Source: Bergeyella porcorum
GTDB taxonomy: Bacteria > Bacteroidota > Bacteroidia > Flavobacteriales > Weeksellaceae
DNA: 64,000 nucleotides
Direction: 5' to 3'
Assembly (NCBI RefSeq): GCF_042427575.1
Contig: NZ_JBHMFD010000001.1
Coordinates: 186,001-250,000 of the forward strand
The notes under the pieces: generated by a model
What the model was told of the DNA's origin: nothing
What the model saw: only the letters and a program-made list of their open reading frames with translations
Database searches by the model: none
Shown: piece after piece, positions 1-8,222 of the stretch
Numbering within the stretch: position 1 is the stretch's first letter
Layout: the number at the start of each line of letters is the position of its first letter
Made by a program: the position numbers and the translations under genes

Positions 1-711
1 AGCAGATTTTAATCTTTCGTAAATTTCTAAATAAGCTTCTGTAATTTCGCCTAAATCTCTTCGGAAACGGTCTTTGTCTAATTTCTTCATCGTATCTTTA
101 TCCCAAAGTCTGCAAGTATCTGGCGATATTTCGTCTGCTAAAATGATTTTACCATCAGAAGTTTTTCCCAATTCTATTTTGAAATCTACGAGAATGATGT
201 TCATTTTATCAAACAATTCTTTCAGCAATTCATTAATTTTCCCAGTAAGGGCATACATCTCATCTAGCTCTTCTCTGGTAGCTGCACCAAGGAAAATAGC
301 GTGATAGTCGTTGATTAGAGGGTCTCCCAATTCATCTTTCTTATAGCAAATATCAAAAATAGTCACAGGAGATTTTGTCCCTTCCTCTACGCCCAATCGC
401 TGAGCCATACTTCCTGCGGCGTAATTTCTCACCACCATTTCCAAAGGGATAATTTCCACTTTTCTTACCAATTGCTCTCTATCATTAAGGTGCTTGATGA
501 AGTGGGTATCCACACCTTTTTCTTTCAGATATTCAAATATCAAAGTGGTGATGGCGTTATTGAGCTCTCCTTTTCTATCGAAAGAACCTTTTTTCTGTGC
601 ATTGAATGCCGTAGCATCGTCTTTAAACTTTACGATCACTTCCTCTGGATTGTCTGTAAGGAAGATTTGTTTTGCTTTTCCTTCATAAAGCATTTCTCTT
701 TTCTCACTCAT
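1..711 (-). CDS. purC: Phosphoribosylaminoimidazole-succinocarboxamide synthase (SAICAR synthetase), 3' end cut by window
   Basis: It joins aspartate to CAIR in purine synthesis in the cytoplasm. Read on the minus strand from the ATG at 711, 237 codons run open to the window edge. The family is usually about 237-245 residues, so only a few residues and the stop are missing. YEGKAKQIF at residues 9-17 and LADEISPDTCRLWD near residues 190-205 are the hallmark ATP/substrate-binding stretches of PurC. A second in-frame ATG lies six codons in, but the upstream one matches family length better. It heads the purine cluster that continues rightward on the same strand, separated from guaA by a terminator. 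The identification is secure. Confidence 0.95.
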   Translation of the reverse strand, partial: MSEKREMLYEGKAKQIFLTDNPEEVIVKFKDDATAFNAQKKGSFDRKGELNNAITTLIFEYLKEKGVDTHFIKHLNDREQLVRKVEIIPLEMVVRNYAAGSMAQRLGVEEGTKSPVTIFDICYKKDELGDPLINDYHAIFLGAATREELDEMYALTGKINELLKELFDKMNIILVDFKIELGKTSDGKIILADEISPDTCRLWDKDTMKKLDKDRFRRDLGEITEAYLEIYERLKSA

Positions 712-773
712 AAGATTGGTCTTATTACTATTTATATTAGATTTATAGATTGTTTTGCAATGAATTTGCCCAA

Positions 774-781
774 CAAAAATA
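774..781 (-). promoter_or_regulatory. Candidate purC promoter (-7 element)
   Basis: TATTTTTG on the minus strand fits the Bacteroidota TAnnTTTG -7 consensus and lies 63 bp upstream of the purC ATG. No good TTG -33 box is seen at 17-19 bp, so the call is tentative. Confidence 0.35.
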
Positions 782-823
782 CGCAAATTAACATTATGTT
801 TAAAAATATTATATACTATAACC

Positions 824-862
824 AAAAAACCTTTCATCAAGTATTGTTTAGATGAAAGGTTT
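824..862 (-). terminator. Intrinsic terminator after guaA
   Basis: A perfect 12-bp inverted repeat (AAACCTTTCATC at 827-838 and its complement at 851-862) is followed on the minus strand by a T-run. It sits 24 bp past the guaA stop and separates guaA from purC. Confidence 0.85.
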
Positions 863-885
863 GGGATTATACTTTTAAGATATTT

Positions 886-2415
886 CTACTCCCACTCTAT
901 GGTTGCAGGCGGTTTGCTGGAGATATCATACGCCACACGGTTGATGCCTCTTACCTCGTTGATAATTCGGTTGGATACCAATTCCAAAAACTCGTATGGA
1001 AGTTTGCTCCAAGTTGCCGTCATAAAATCGATGGTATTGGCAGAACGCACTACGGCGGTATATTCATAGGTTCGCTCGTCGCCCATTACTCCCACAGATT
1101 TCACGGGTAGCAATACTACAAACGCCTGAGAAACTTTCTCATAAAGCTCGTGTCTGTACAATTCTTCTATGAAAATATCATCGGCCTCTTGTAGGATTCT
1201 TACTTTCTCCGCATCCACTTCGCCCAAGACTCTAATACCTAAGCCCGGTCCTGGGAATGGATGGCGATATACCAAATGATGTGGAATGCCGAGCTCCTCG
1301 CCTACTCTACGCACCTCATCTTTGAAAAGTTCGCGTAAGGGTTCCAAAAGTTGAAGTTTCATATCTTCTGGCAAGCCTCCTACATTATGGTGAGACTTTA
1401 TTACTGCCGAAGGTCCTTTCACCGATTGAGATTCTATCACATCAGGGTAAATAGTTCCTTGAGCCAAAAACTTCGCTCCTTCCATTTTGTGAGATTCTTC
1501 ATCAAAAACGGCAACAAATTCGTTTCCTATGATTTTTCTCTTCTGCTCTGGGTCTGAAACACCTTTTAATTTAGACAGAAATCTCTCGGAGGCATCTACC
1601 ATTTTAATGTTCATATTAAAATGCTCACCGTAGTTTTCCATCACCTTTTTGCCTTCGTTTTTACGCAAAAGTCCCGTATCTACGAAGATACAAGTGAGTT
1701 GGTCACCAATGGCTTTATGAATGAGCACCGCTGCCACGGAAGAATCTACGCCACCAGACAAGCCCAAAATCACTTTTTCTGTGCCTACTTTTTCTCTGAT
1801 TTCGGCAACAGTTCTCTCTATATAGCCCGTCAGTTTCCAATTTTTTTCTGCTTTACAGATGTTCAAAACAAAGTTCTCTAGCATTTTTCCGCCCTCTTCA
1901 GTATGGGTTACCTCTGGGTGAAACTGCACGGTATATATTTTTTTATCTTCGTTCGCCATTGCGGCAATCACACCACTTTTCGCTGAAATTTCAAAGCCTT
2001 CTGGGGCTTCTGCCACCTCATCGAAATGGCTCATCCATACGATAGATTTTTCAGCAACACCATTGAATAATGCGTTACTCTTCACGATTGCCAATTCTGC
2101 TTTTCCGTATTCTCCTTTTTCGCCTTTGGTCACTTTGCCTCCTAAGAGGTGAGCGGTAAGCTGCATTCCGTAGCAAATGCCCAATACAGGAACGCCTGCC
2201 TCGAATAGCTCTTTTTCTACCAAATGAGCATCTTCCGCATTCACCGAGCTTGGCCCTCCTGAAAGGATAATCCCCGATGGCTTTTTGGCTAAAATCTCAG
2301 CCAAAGGTGTATTGAAAGGTATAATTTCTGAATAGACTTCCATCTCACGGATTCTTCTACCAATCAGTTGATTGTATTGAGAGCCAAAGTCTAATATGAT
2401 AATTCCATTATTCAT
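886..2415 (-). CDS. guaA: GMP synthase (glutamine-hydrolysing)
   Basis: It converts XMP to GMP with ATP and ammonia from glutamine. At 509 aa it has the full two-domain layout. The class I glutamine amidotransferase covers residues 1-190, with nucleophile Cys81 in GICYG and the His166/Glu168 pair in FHPEV. The ATP-pyrophosphatase domain has its P-loop GLSGGVDSS at 218-226, and the C-terminal dimerisation domain ends in KPPATIEWE. It shares strand and neighbourhood with the IMP-synthesis genes, so the cluster makes IMP and channels part of it to GMP. Its own terminator lies just downstream. The start ATG has no competing upstream start. Confidence 0.97.
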   Translation of the reverse strand: MNNGIIILDFGSQYNQLIGRRIREMEVYSEIIPFNTPLAEILAKKPSGIILSGGPSSVNAEDAHLVEKELFEAGVPVLGICYGMQLTAHLLGGKVTKGEKGEYGKAELAIVKSNALFNGVAEKSIVWMSHFDEVAEAPEGFEISAKSGVIAAMANEDKKIYTVQFHPEVTHTEEGGKMLENFVLNICKAEKNWKLTGYIERTVAEIREKVGTEKVILGLSGGVDSSVAAVLIHKAIGDQLTCIFVDTGLLRKNEGKKVMENYGEHFNMNIKMVDASERFLSKLKGVSDPEQKRKIIGNEFVAVFDEESHKMEGAKFLAQGTIYPDVIESQSVKGPSAVIKSHHNVGGLPEDMKLQLLEPLRELFKDEVRRVGEELGIPHHLVYRHPFPGPGLGIRVLGEVDAEKVRILQEADDIFIEELYRHELYEKVSQAFVVLLPVKSVGVMGDERTYEYTAVVRSANTIDFMTATWSKLPYEFLELVSNRIINEVRGINRVAYDISSKPPATIEWE

Positions 2416-2502
2416 TTCTTAATTTTATGATAGGCAGGTTAATTGTTAATTGTTAATTACAATGATAAATTTATTATAAATATATTGCATTGAAATTAAC
2501 GC

Positions 2503-2533
2503 TTATAGCTTACGGCTGAAAGCCTACTGCCTA
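2503..2533. repeat. Short dispersed intergenic motif, copy 1
   Basis: In the guaA-purD gap (2416-2568) the string AAAGCCTACTGCCTAT follows a related TAGCTTACGG half. Close relatives occur at 8168-8211 and, inverted, at 35372-35394. No coding potential is seen. Confidence 0.4.
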
Positions 2534-2568
2534 TTTGAAACGACCATTAACAATATACTGCCTTTGAT

Positions 2569-3810
2569 TTAAAATTTTGCGATGTCTTCTCTATAAAATC
2601 CGTAATCGAAATTGATGGTAAGGGCATCTTCATACACTTTTTGCCTTGCTTCCTCATAGGTATCTCCTGTGGCTACCAGATTGAGCACTCTACCTCCTGC
2701 CGTTACAATTTTATTTCCTTTATACGCCGCTCCTGCAAAGAGAACCTGACTGTCTTTTACTTTATCTATTCCTACTATCTCAAAGCCTGTTTCTATATTT
2801 CTTGGATAGCCACCAGAACACATTACCAGACAAACCGCTTTTTCATCTTTAAACTTCAAATCCAATTCTTTTCCATCCAAACAATCTTGGATAACATCCA
2901 ATAGATTATTTTCTAACAATGGCATTATAACTTGTGTTTCAGGGTCGCCCAGACGCATATTGTATTCTAGAAGATGGCAACCATTTTTAGTTACCATCAG
3001 ACCAAAGAAGATAAATCCTTTGAACTGAAGATGCTCAGCTTTTAGCCCCTCTAAAGTTGGTTGCAAAATATTTTTCTCAAAATCTTGCATATGCTCATCA
3101 TTAAACTGAGGGCTTGGTGCTACACTTCCCATTCCACCGGTATTGGCACCCTTATCACCATTACCTACTTTTTTATAATCTTTTACAGGGATACAAGGAA
3201 ATAGTTTTTCACCATTAGAAAACGCAATAATAGACGCTTCAAATCCTTCTAAATAATCTTCTATAATCACCTGAATACCAGAGTCGCCATAGATTCTACG
3301 AATCATAAAATCTTCTAATGTGGCGTCTGCTTGCTCTAGGTTTTCACAAATCACCACCCCTTTTCCACCAGCCAATCCACTGGCTTTGATTACCAAAGGA
3401 AACTTTTGCTTTTGTAGATATTCTTTAGCATCTGGATAAGAATCAAACACAACCGCTTGAGCTGTTTTGATGCCATAAGTCTGCATAAATTTTTTAGAAA
3501 AAGCCTTGCTCCCCTCTAATGTTGCAGCTCTTTGCTTGGCTCCAAAGATTTTAAGCTCGTGATTGGTAAACTCATCTACAATACCATCTACTAATGTAGC
3601 TTCTGGACCTACAATGGTGAGATCCACTTTATTTTTGATGGCAAAATCTCTCAGTTCTACCACCGTTTTAGCATCATAGACATTTTCTCCCAATTCTTCT
3701 GTGGTAGCATTACCTTTCGCAAAAAACATCTTGGTAATTCTGCTATCTCCCGCTAATTTCTTCGCAATGGCAGACTCTCTACCACCGTCACCTACAATAA
3801 GTATTCTCAT
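2569..3810 (-). CDS. purD: Phosphoribosylamine-glycine ligase (GAR synthetase)
   Basis: It makes GAR from phosphoribosylamine, glycine and ATP, the second step of purine synthesis. At 413 aa it is close to the family length of 420-430. The N-terminal pre-ATP-grasp segment has GDGGRES at 7-13. The ATP-grasp core shows VIKASGLAGGKGVV around 140-153, and the Mg-binding region LLEYNMRLGDPE is near 282-293. The usual signature is GGREHA; here the His is replaced by Ser (GGRESA). It is transcribed with purH upstream, and a TAnnTTTG box precedes it, so it may also have its own promoter. Confidence 0.96.
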   Translation of the reverse strand: MRILIVGDGGRESAIAKKLAGDSRITKMFFAKGNATTEELGENVYDAKTVVELRDFAIKNKVDLTIVGPEATLVDGIVDEFTNHELKIFGAKQRAATLEGSKAFSKKFMQTYGIKTAQAVVFDSYPDAKEYLQKQKFPLVIKASGLAGGKGVVICENLEQADATLEDFMIRRIYGDSGIQVIIEDYLEGFEASIIAFSNGEKLFPCIPVKDYKKVGNGDKGANTGGMGSVAPSPQFNDEHMQDFEKNILQPTLEGLKAEHLQFKGFIFFGLMVTKNGCHLLEYNMRLGDPETQVIMPLLENNLLDVIQDCLDGKELDLKFKDEKAVCLVMCSGGYPRNIETGFEIVGIDKVKDSQVLFAGAAYKGNKIVTAGGRVLNLVATGDTYEEARQKVYEDALTINFDYGFYREDIAKF

Positions 3811-3849
3811 ATTTACTTTTAATTTTATCTAAATATTTCTTCTCTGAAA

Positions 3850-3857
3850 CAAAAATA
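3850..3857 (-). promoter_or_regulatory. Candidate purD promoter (-7 element)
   Basis: TATTTTTG on the minus strand matches TAnnTTTG, 40 bp upstream of the purD ATG and downstream of the purH stop. The -33 region is AT-rich with no clear TTG, so confidence is moderate. Confidence 0.4.
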
Positions 3858-3891
3858 ATGATTTTAATTTAATTCTAACTCTTACATTTCA

Positions 3892-5403
3892 TTAATGAAA
3901 AAAATGTCTCATTCCTGTGAAGATCATTGGTATGCCGTGTTCATTGGCAGCAGAGATACTTTCTTCATCTCTCATACTTCCTCCAGGCTGAATGATGGCC
4001 TTAATACCTTCCTTAGCACAAGTATCTACCACATCGCGGAACGGGAAAAACGCATCAGATGCCAAAACTAAATCTCCACTGAATTTTTCTTTAGCTCTTT
4101 CAATGGCTTGCTGTGTTGCCCAGATACGATTCACTTGTCCGCCTCCTACACCTAAGGCTTGTTTTCCATTGGTAACCACAATCGCATTGGATTTTACATA
4201 TTTTACGACTCTTTGCGAGAAGAGAAGGGCTTTTCTTTGCTCTTCGGTTGGCTCTACATTGGTTACTGTTTTAATATCAGTAGAGAACTGGTCATCTGCG
4301 TTTTGAACGAGCATTCCACCATCTATTTTTACCCAAACCCGTTTATCCGCCACAGGATTTTTAATCTTGATAACCCTTAGATTTTTCTTTTGTGATAAAA
4401 CCTCCAAAGCATCAGCATCAAAATCGGTTGCCATTACAATTTCCAAGAAAGTTTTATTGAGTTCCTCCGCAGTGGCTTTATCCACTTTGTAATTCATTGC
4501 TACAATTCCTCCGAAGATAGACACTGGGTCGCACTCAAATGCCTTTTGGTAAGTTTCTAAAGCGGTTTCACCAATGGCTACACCACAAGGAGTAGAGTGT
4601 TTTACAGCACAACAAGCCATCTCGTCTTTAAATTCATTCACTACCTTCCAGCATAAGTCCATATCTCTCAAATTATTGAAAGATAATTCTTTTCCGCCCA
4701 ATTGTTCAAAATCTTTCATCGCTCCATTTTCTACAGTGGAAACATAGTACGCTGCCGACTGATGTGGGTTTTCACCATAGCGAAGGTCTGCAACTTTTCT
4801 ATAAGAAGCATTGAGGTATTCTGGGTATTCTTCCTCTAAAAGCATTTTGGAAATAGCAGCATCATAAGCCGAAGTAAGGTTGAACACCTTTCCTGCCAAG
4901 GTTTTACGCGTTGCCAAAGTGGTATCTCCTTCCCTTTCTATTTCGGATTTTACTTTTTCATAATCCTGAACATCAGTAATTACTGTTACGGAATTAAAAT
5001 TCTTCGCTGCCGAACGAAGCATAGAAGGTCCACCGATGTCTATAAACTCTACTTTTTCATCGAGGGAAATGTCTTTATTGGCGTTTTCAAAAAACGGATA
5101 AAGATTCACGATGACCATATCAATTAGCCCGATGCCGTGTTCTTGCACGGTGTTCATATGCTCTTCATTGGAGCGAACAGCCAAGAGTCCGCCGTGTACT
5201 TTTGGGTGTAGGGTTTTTACCCTTCCGTCTAGCATCTCTGGGAAGTTGGTCACCTCATCAATTTGGATTGGCGAAAGCCCCGCGTCTTTCAAGTGTTTGA
5301 AAGTTCCCCCCGTGGAAATAAGTTCGTAATTGTTTTGCTCTAAAAATTGTGCAAATTCTATCAGCCCACTCTTGTCTGATACTGAGATTAATGCTCTTTT
5401 CAT
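3892..5403 (-). CDS. purH: Bifunctional AICAR formyltransferase / IMP cyclohydrolase
   Basis: It carries out the last two steps of IMP synthesis. At 503 aa it has the MGS-like cyclohydrolase domain at residues 1-145 (SVSDKSGL at 7-14, KTLHPKVHGGLLA at 63-75). The transformylase domain follows, with RYGENPHQ at 208-215, the catalytic Lys268-His269 pair in VKHSTPCG, and the family-typical C-terminal FTGMRHFFH. It lies between purN and purD on the same strand with gaps of about 80-90 bp, suggesting co-transcription. The identification is secure. Confidence 0.97.
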   Translation of the reverse strand: MKRALISVSDKSGLIEFAQFLEQNNYELISTGGTFKHLKDAGLSPIQIDEVTNFPEMLDGRVKTLHPKVHGGLLAVRSNEEHMNTVQEHGIGLIDMVIVNLYPFFENANKDISLDEKVEFIDIGGPSMLRSAAKNFNSVTVITDVQDYEKVKSEIEREGDTTLATRKTLAGKVFNLTSAYDAAISKMLLEEEYPEYLNASYRKVADLRYGENPHQSAAYYVSTVENGAMKDFEQLGGKELSFNNLRDMDLCWKVVNEFKDEMACCAVKHSTPCGVAIGETALETYQKAFECDPVSIFGGIVAMNYKVDKATAEELNKTFLEIVMATDFDADALEVLSQKKNLRVIKIKNPVADKRVWVKIDGGMLVQNADDQFSTDIKTVTNVEPTEEQRKALLFSQRVVKYVKSNAIVVTNGKQALGVGGGQVNRIWATQQAIERAKEKFSGDLVLASDAFFPFRDVVDTCAKEGIKAIIQPGGSMRDEESISAANEHGIPMIFTGMRHFFH

Positions 5404-5496
5404 TTTTATTTATTATTTCTTCTATGTTTTTTTATTTCGGCTAAAGCCCAATCCTATTGATGATTTTAATTGTTCAATCTTTAAATCATTTAATTC

Positions 5497-6066
5497 CTAA
5501 ATCCCCTCTTTTAAAATCATTGCTATCGCCTTTGGGAAAATATCGTATTCCACTTGGTGGATTTTCTCTGCGAGGGTTTCGGGTGTATCGGTTTCTACTA
5601 CGGAAACCTTCCCCTGCAAAATGATTTCACCCTCGTCTATACCCGCTGTTACGAAGTGTACTGTGGCTCCGCTTTCGGTTTCTTTGGCGTTAATCACGGC
5701 ATTATGTACATTCATTCCCCACATACCTTTACCTCCAAACTTAGGCAATAACGATGGATGAATATTGATGATTTTCCCCTTGTGTTTTGTTACAAACTCT
5801 TGGGTGATGATGGACAGAAACCCCGCACATACGATTAAATCTGTATCTTTGGGGAGAACTTCATCCAAATTCTCACAAAAATCTTTCCCTCTTTTGATTA
5901 AAAGATGAGGAATATGATGATTTTCGGCTCTCACCAGTCCATAGCATTCTCTATCTGCCACTACGAGGCTGATTTTTGCATTGGGAATTTCTCCTTTATC
6001 TATGCTATCTATAATGCGTTGGAGGTTGGTGCCTCCGCCTGATACTAAGATTACGATGTTTTTCAT
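5497..6066 (-). CDS. purN: Phosphoribosylglycinamide formyltransferase 1
   Basis: It transfers the formyl group of 10-formyl-THF to GAR. I start it at the ATG at 6066 (MKNIVILVSGGG), which gives 189 aa and puts the usual N-terminal strand first. An ATG ten codons further upstream reads through a GC-rich repeat and is less likely. The catalytic set is present: Asn101, His103 and Ser105 in NIHPSLLP, His137 in GATVHFV, and Asp144 in AGIDEGEII. Its neighbours purH and purM act in the same pathway. Confidence 0.95.
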   Translation of the reverse strand: MKNIVILVSGGGTNLQRIIDSIDKGEIPNAKISLVVADRECYGLVRAENHHIPHLLIKRGKDFCENLDEVLPKDTDLIVCAGFLSIITQEFVTKHKGKIINIHPSLLPKFGGKGMWGMNVHNAVINAKETESGATVHFVTAGIDEGEIILQGKVSVVETDTPETLAEKIHQVEYDIFPKAIAMILKEGI

Positions 6067-6069
6067 TAT

Positions 6070-6100
6070 AAGCCCCCTGTCCCCCAAAGAGGGCAAAACC
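6070..6100. repeat. GC-rich short dispersed repeat, copy 1
   Basis: CCCCCTGTCCCCCAAAGAGG stands out from the AT-rich surroundings, immediately before purN. A related CCCCCTCGCCCCC...AAAGGGGG element lies at 8070-8100, again just upstream of a minus-strand start. Both can fold into a short C/G stem. Confidence 0.5.
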
Positions 6101-6153
6101 GCGAGGGCAACGGTTTTTTATTTTTAGTATAATATTTCTTCTTTGGAGGTAAA

Positions 6154-6810
6154 TTAGCTTTTCACAAACTTGCTAACGCTCTCTAATAGTTGTGGCTTGT
6201 CTTCCAAAGCGATTTTAGCAATGGCATAGAACTCTCGCACCCATTTTTCAAGGTTGGCAAGAGCTTGGTCTTTATCCTTTGTAGCTTGTTGGCTCTCGCC
6301 TTTTTCCTTGGTATAGGCTTGGTATAGGGTTTTTACCTCCTCCAAGAGGGCAATTTGTGTATCCAAATACCCTTCATTGATTTTAAGTCTTTCCAAAGGT
6401 TTTCGCAAATCCTCATTGGATTTTAATTGTTTGTAAAGTGTATCGGCATTGTCCAAAATCTGATTGATACGCAAGCTTGCCACACCTTTTACGCCCAATG
6501 CACTGAGGGTACGCTCATCTTCTTTATAGATAATTTTAGTTTTTTTGCGGTCGGTAGTATAGGCTTTTTTCAGTTCCTCAAATTTCTGGCTAAACTTATC
6601 GTATGCCAATTTTTCCTCTGTGGTTTCGGTTTTGTTGGCGTCTATTTTTTGGGCAGCGGTATCGTATAGGGCTTTTCCTTTGGCGAGTTCTACCTCATCA
6701 TAGCCGTATTCTGCGAGTTCGGTTTTGAGGATTTCGTTGTTTTTGATATTCTCAAAAATGCTTCCGTAGTGTAGGAAGTCTTTGGTGGTGATGTAGTGTT
6801 TTACTGACAT
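6154..6810 (-). CDS. Hypothetical coiled-coil protein
   Basis: I do not recognise a named family with confidence, although similar unnamed proteins are common in Bacteroidota. It is 218 aa, highly charged (Lys/Glu-rich), and has no signal peptide or membrane segment. Most of residues 60-200 look alpha-helical, with heptad-like spacing and long runs such as KFEELKKAYTTDRKKTK, so a soluble helical bundle or coiled coil is likely. It sits inside the purine cluster on the same strand but nothing links it to purine chemistry. A 21-bp repeat array lies directly upstream. Confidence 0.75.
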   Translation of the reverse strand: MSVKHYITTKDFLHYGSIFENIKNNEILKTELAEYGYDEVELAKGKALYDTAAQKIDANKTETTEEKLAYDKFSQKFEELKKAYTTDRKKTKIIYKEDERTLSALGVKGVASLRINQILDNADTLYKQLKSNEDLRKPLERLKINEGYLDTQIALLEEVKTLYQAYTKEKGESQQATKDKDQALANLEKWVREFYAIAKIALEDKPQLLESVSKFVKS

Positions 6811-6840
6811 ATTTTTAAATATTTTAATATTAATATTCGT

Positions 6841-7050
6841 TACCCAGCACTTTATCTTGCATTCCCAAGATTTGATATTGTCTTCCCAAGACTTTACTTT
6901 GTGTTCCCAGTAGCTAATATTGTCTTCCCAAGGCTTTATCTTGTATCCCCAGCAGTTAATATTACTTCTCCAAGACTTTATCTAGTGTTCCCAGAGGTTA
7001 ATATTGCTTTACAACGAGTTGATGTCGTTTCCCGACAAGCTGATACTGCT
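6841..7050. repeat. 21-bp tandem array (about 10 units, 42-bp alternation)
   Basis: Units of exactly 21 bp start near 6841, 6862, 6883, 6904, 6925, 6946, 6967, 6988, 7009 and 7030. Most begin TTCCCA or a close variant. Two unit types alternate, one ending ctttat-cttg-like and one taatattg-like, so the higher period is 42 bp. The last two units are diverged. It fills most of the 369-bp gap between the 218-aa gene and the DUF4261-like gene. A plus-strand frame stays open through it, giving heptads such as FPRLYLV, but has no sign of being a real gene. Confidence 0.85.
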
Positions 7051-7061
7051 TTTTTTTCAAT

Positions 7062-7090
7062 CTTTGTCAAAGTTCTGGGCTTTGACAAAG
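7062..7090. other. Strong hairpin without U-tract
   Basis: CTTTGTCAAAG at 7062-7072 and CTTTGACAAAG at 7080-7090 form a perfect 11-bp inverted repeat with a 7-nt loop. It lies at the end of the 21-bp array and about 90 bp past the stop of the DUF4261-like gene. The minus-strand 3' flank is not T-rich, so it is at best a transcript-stabilising hairpin. Confidence 0.55.
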
Positions 7091-7179
7091 GTATAAGGTT
7101 TTTGTTAATTATCTTACCAATCGTGGAGTTGTTTTTTCTATTTTAATTTCTTTATTTTATTTACCTTGTTGATGAAAAA

Positions 7180-8049
7180 TTATCGGTTTCCTGCGGCGTA
7201 GTTTTCTGGATTAATGTCCAAAACTTCTCGTTTTGGGTCTATAATGGCAACTTCATATTGACATTTCCACTTGATATTTTCATTCATTATTCCGTTTTCA
7301 TCAAGCCCTGCAACAGTTTCTCCATCAGTGATAGGAACATCATTTTCAAACTGATAAAAGGCAATATCGTATGCTAAACTTACTACATCATTAGGATTAA
7401 GAGAATGAAAATGAATTTGAACATCGGGAACTCCAAAAGTATGTAATCCCAAAGTATCCACAATGAAATCATCGGAAGTTCCAATTCGGAAAAAACGAGC
7501 GTTCAGACCGCCATAAAGCACACGATTTTCTTCTGAAAGGGGATTGTTATTTAGGGTTTCTACATCTAAAATGTTCTGACTTCCCTCAAACCAAACAGCT
7601 TTGCAGGTTGGGAATAATTCTAAGGCGATGTATAACCAATCCGACAAAATTTTGGTGCGTATCTTCGGTGGATGATTCATTGACATAAAATCACTAATCA
7701 TCACTTGCCATTGGCAGGAATTGATTAAATCCTCGCTATTTGGAGTACGCCAAAACTGAGTTTTTGCTATTTCATCGCACAGAGGTTTTTCTCTCTGAAC
7801 TATATCAAACATCATCAATTGGAAAGGGGCATTCTTGGCATCTGAAAAATCTACCGTGTATTCAGGTAAATAAAAGATACGAAGCGATTGATTATTCGCC
7901 TCCCATTGAGCATCTACTTGATAGCCTTTTTCGGAAAGTTTTTTGGCGATTTCCTCATTTGAAGGCATTTCGCACGGCTTGTCAAACAAGAGAAACATCA
8001 TTGACATTTTTCTACCTTCAAGATTGTTTTCTAAATTTTCGTTTGTCAT
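7180..8049 (-). CDS. DUF4261-like domain protein
   Basis: A 289-aa soluble protein without signal peptide or membrane helix. Its layout resembles Bacteroidota DUF4261 proteins: an N-terminal MSMMFLLFDKP strand (about 15-25), a central acidic/aromatic part, and LHTFGVPDVQIHFHSLNP near 203-220 followed by a helix. The function of the family is not established. An internal Met at residue 15 (MSMMFLL) could be the true start, because the first 14 residues are polar and not conserved-looking. Upstream lie a GC-rich repeat and two TGTCGACA palindromes that may control it. Confidence 0.65.
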   Translation of the reverse strand: MTNENLENNLEGRKMSMMFLLFDKPCEMPSNEEIAKKLSEKGYQVDAQWEANNQSLRIFYLPEYTVDFSDAKNAPFQLMMFDIVQREKPLCDEIAKTQFWRTPNSEDLINSCQWQVMISDFMSMNHPPKIRTKILSDWLYIALELFPTCKAVWFEGSQNILDVETLNNNPLSEENRVLYGGLNARFFRIGTSDDFIVDTLGLHTFGVPDVQIHFHSLNPNDVVSLAYDIAFYQFENDVPITDGETVAGLDENGIMNENIKWKCQYEVAIIDPKREVLDINPENYAAGNR

Positions 8050-8069
8050 AATTTCTGTTGTTTTTTACA

Positions 8070-8100
8070 TCCCCCTCGCCCCCTTCAAAGGGGGAAGTGA
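8070..8100. repeat. GC-rich short dispersed repeat, copy 2
   Basis: CCCCCTCGCCCCC followed by TTCAAAGGGGG, able to form a short C/G stem. It is related to the element at 6070-6100 and likewise lies 20-50 bp upstream of a start codon. Confidence 0.5.
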
Positions 8101-8126
8101 TGGGCGTTTTATTTTTTTATTTCAGT

Positions 8127-8145
8127 TGTCGACAAATTGTCGACA
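8127..8145. promoter_or_regulatory. Twin TGTCGACA palindromes, candidate operator
   Basis: Two perfect 8-bp palindromes TGTCGACA (8127-8134 and 8138-8145) lie 11 bp centre to centre, one helical turn, in the gap between purM and the DUF4261-like gene, 78 bp upstream of the latter's ATG. The spacing would suit a protein binding two sites on one face of the helix. The binding factor is unknown. Confidence 0.45.
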
Positions 8146-8167
8146 TTTCAATTTTTCTTCCAATGCT

Positions 8168-8211
8168 TTAAGTCATCGGCAGTAAGCATAAAGCCTACCG
8201 CCTATGGTTTA
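8168..8211. repeat. Short dispersed intergenic motif, copy 2
   Basis: AAAGCCTACCGCCTAT preceded by GGCAGTAAGC, resembling the motif at 2503-2533. It lies just past the purM stop. Confidence 0.4.
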
Positions 8212-8222
8212 AACTTTGTTTC

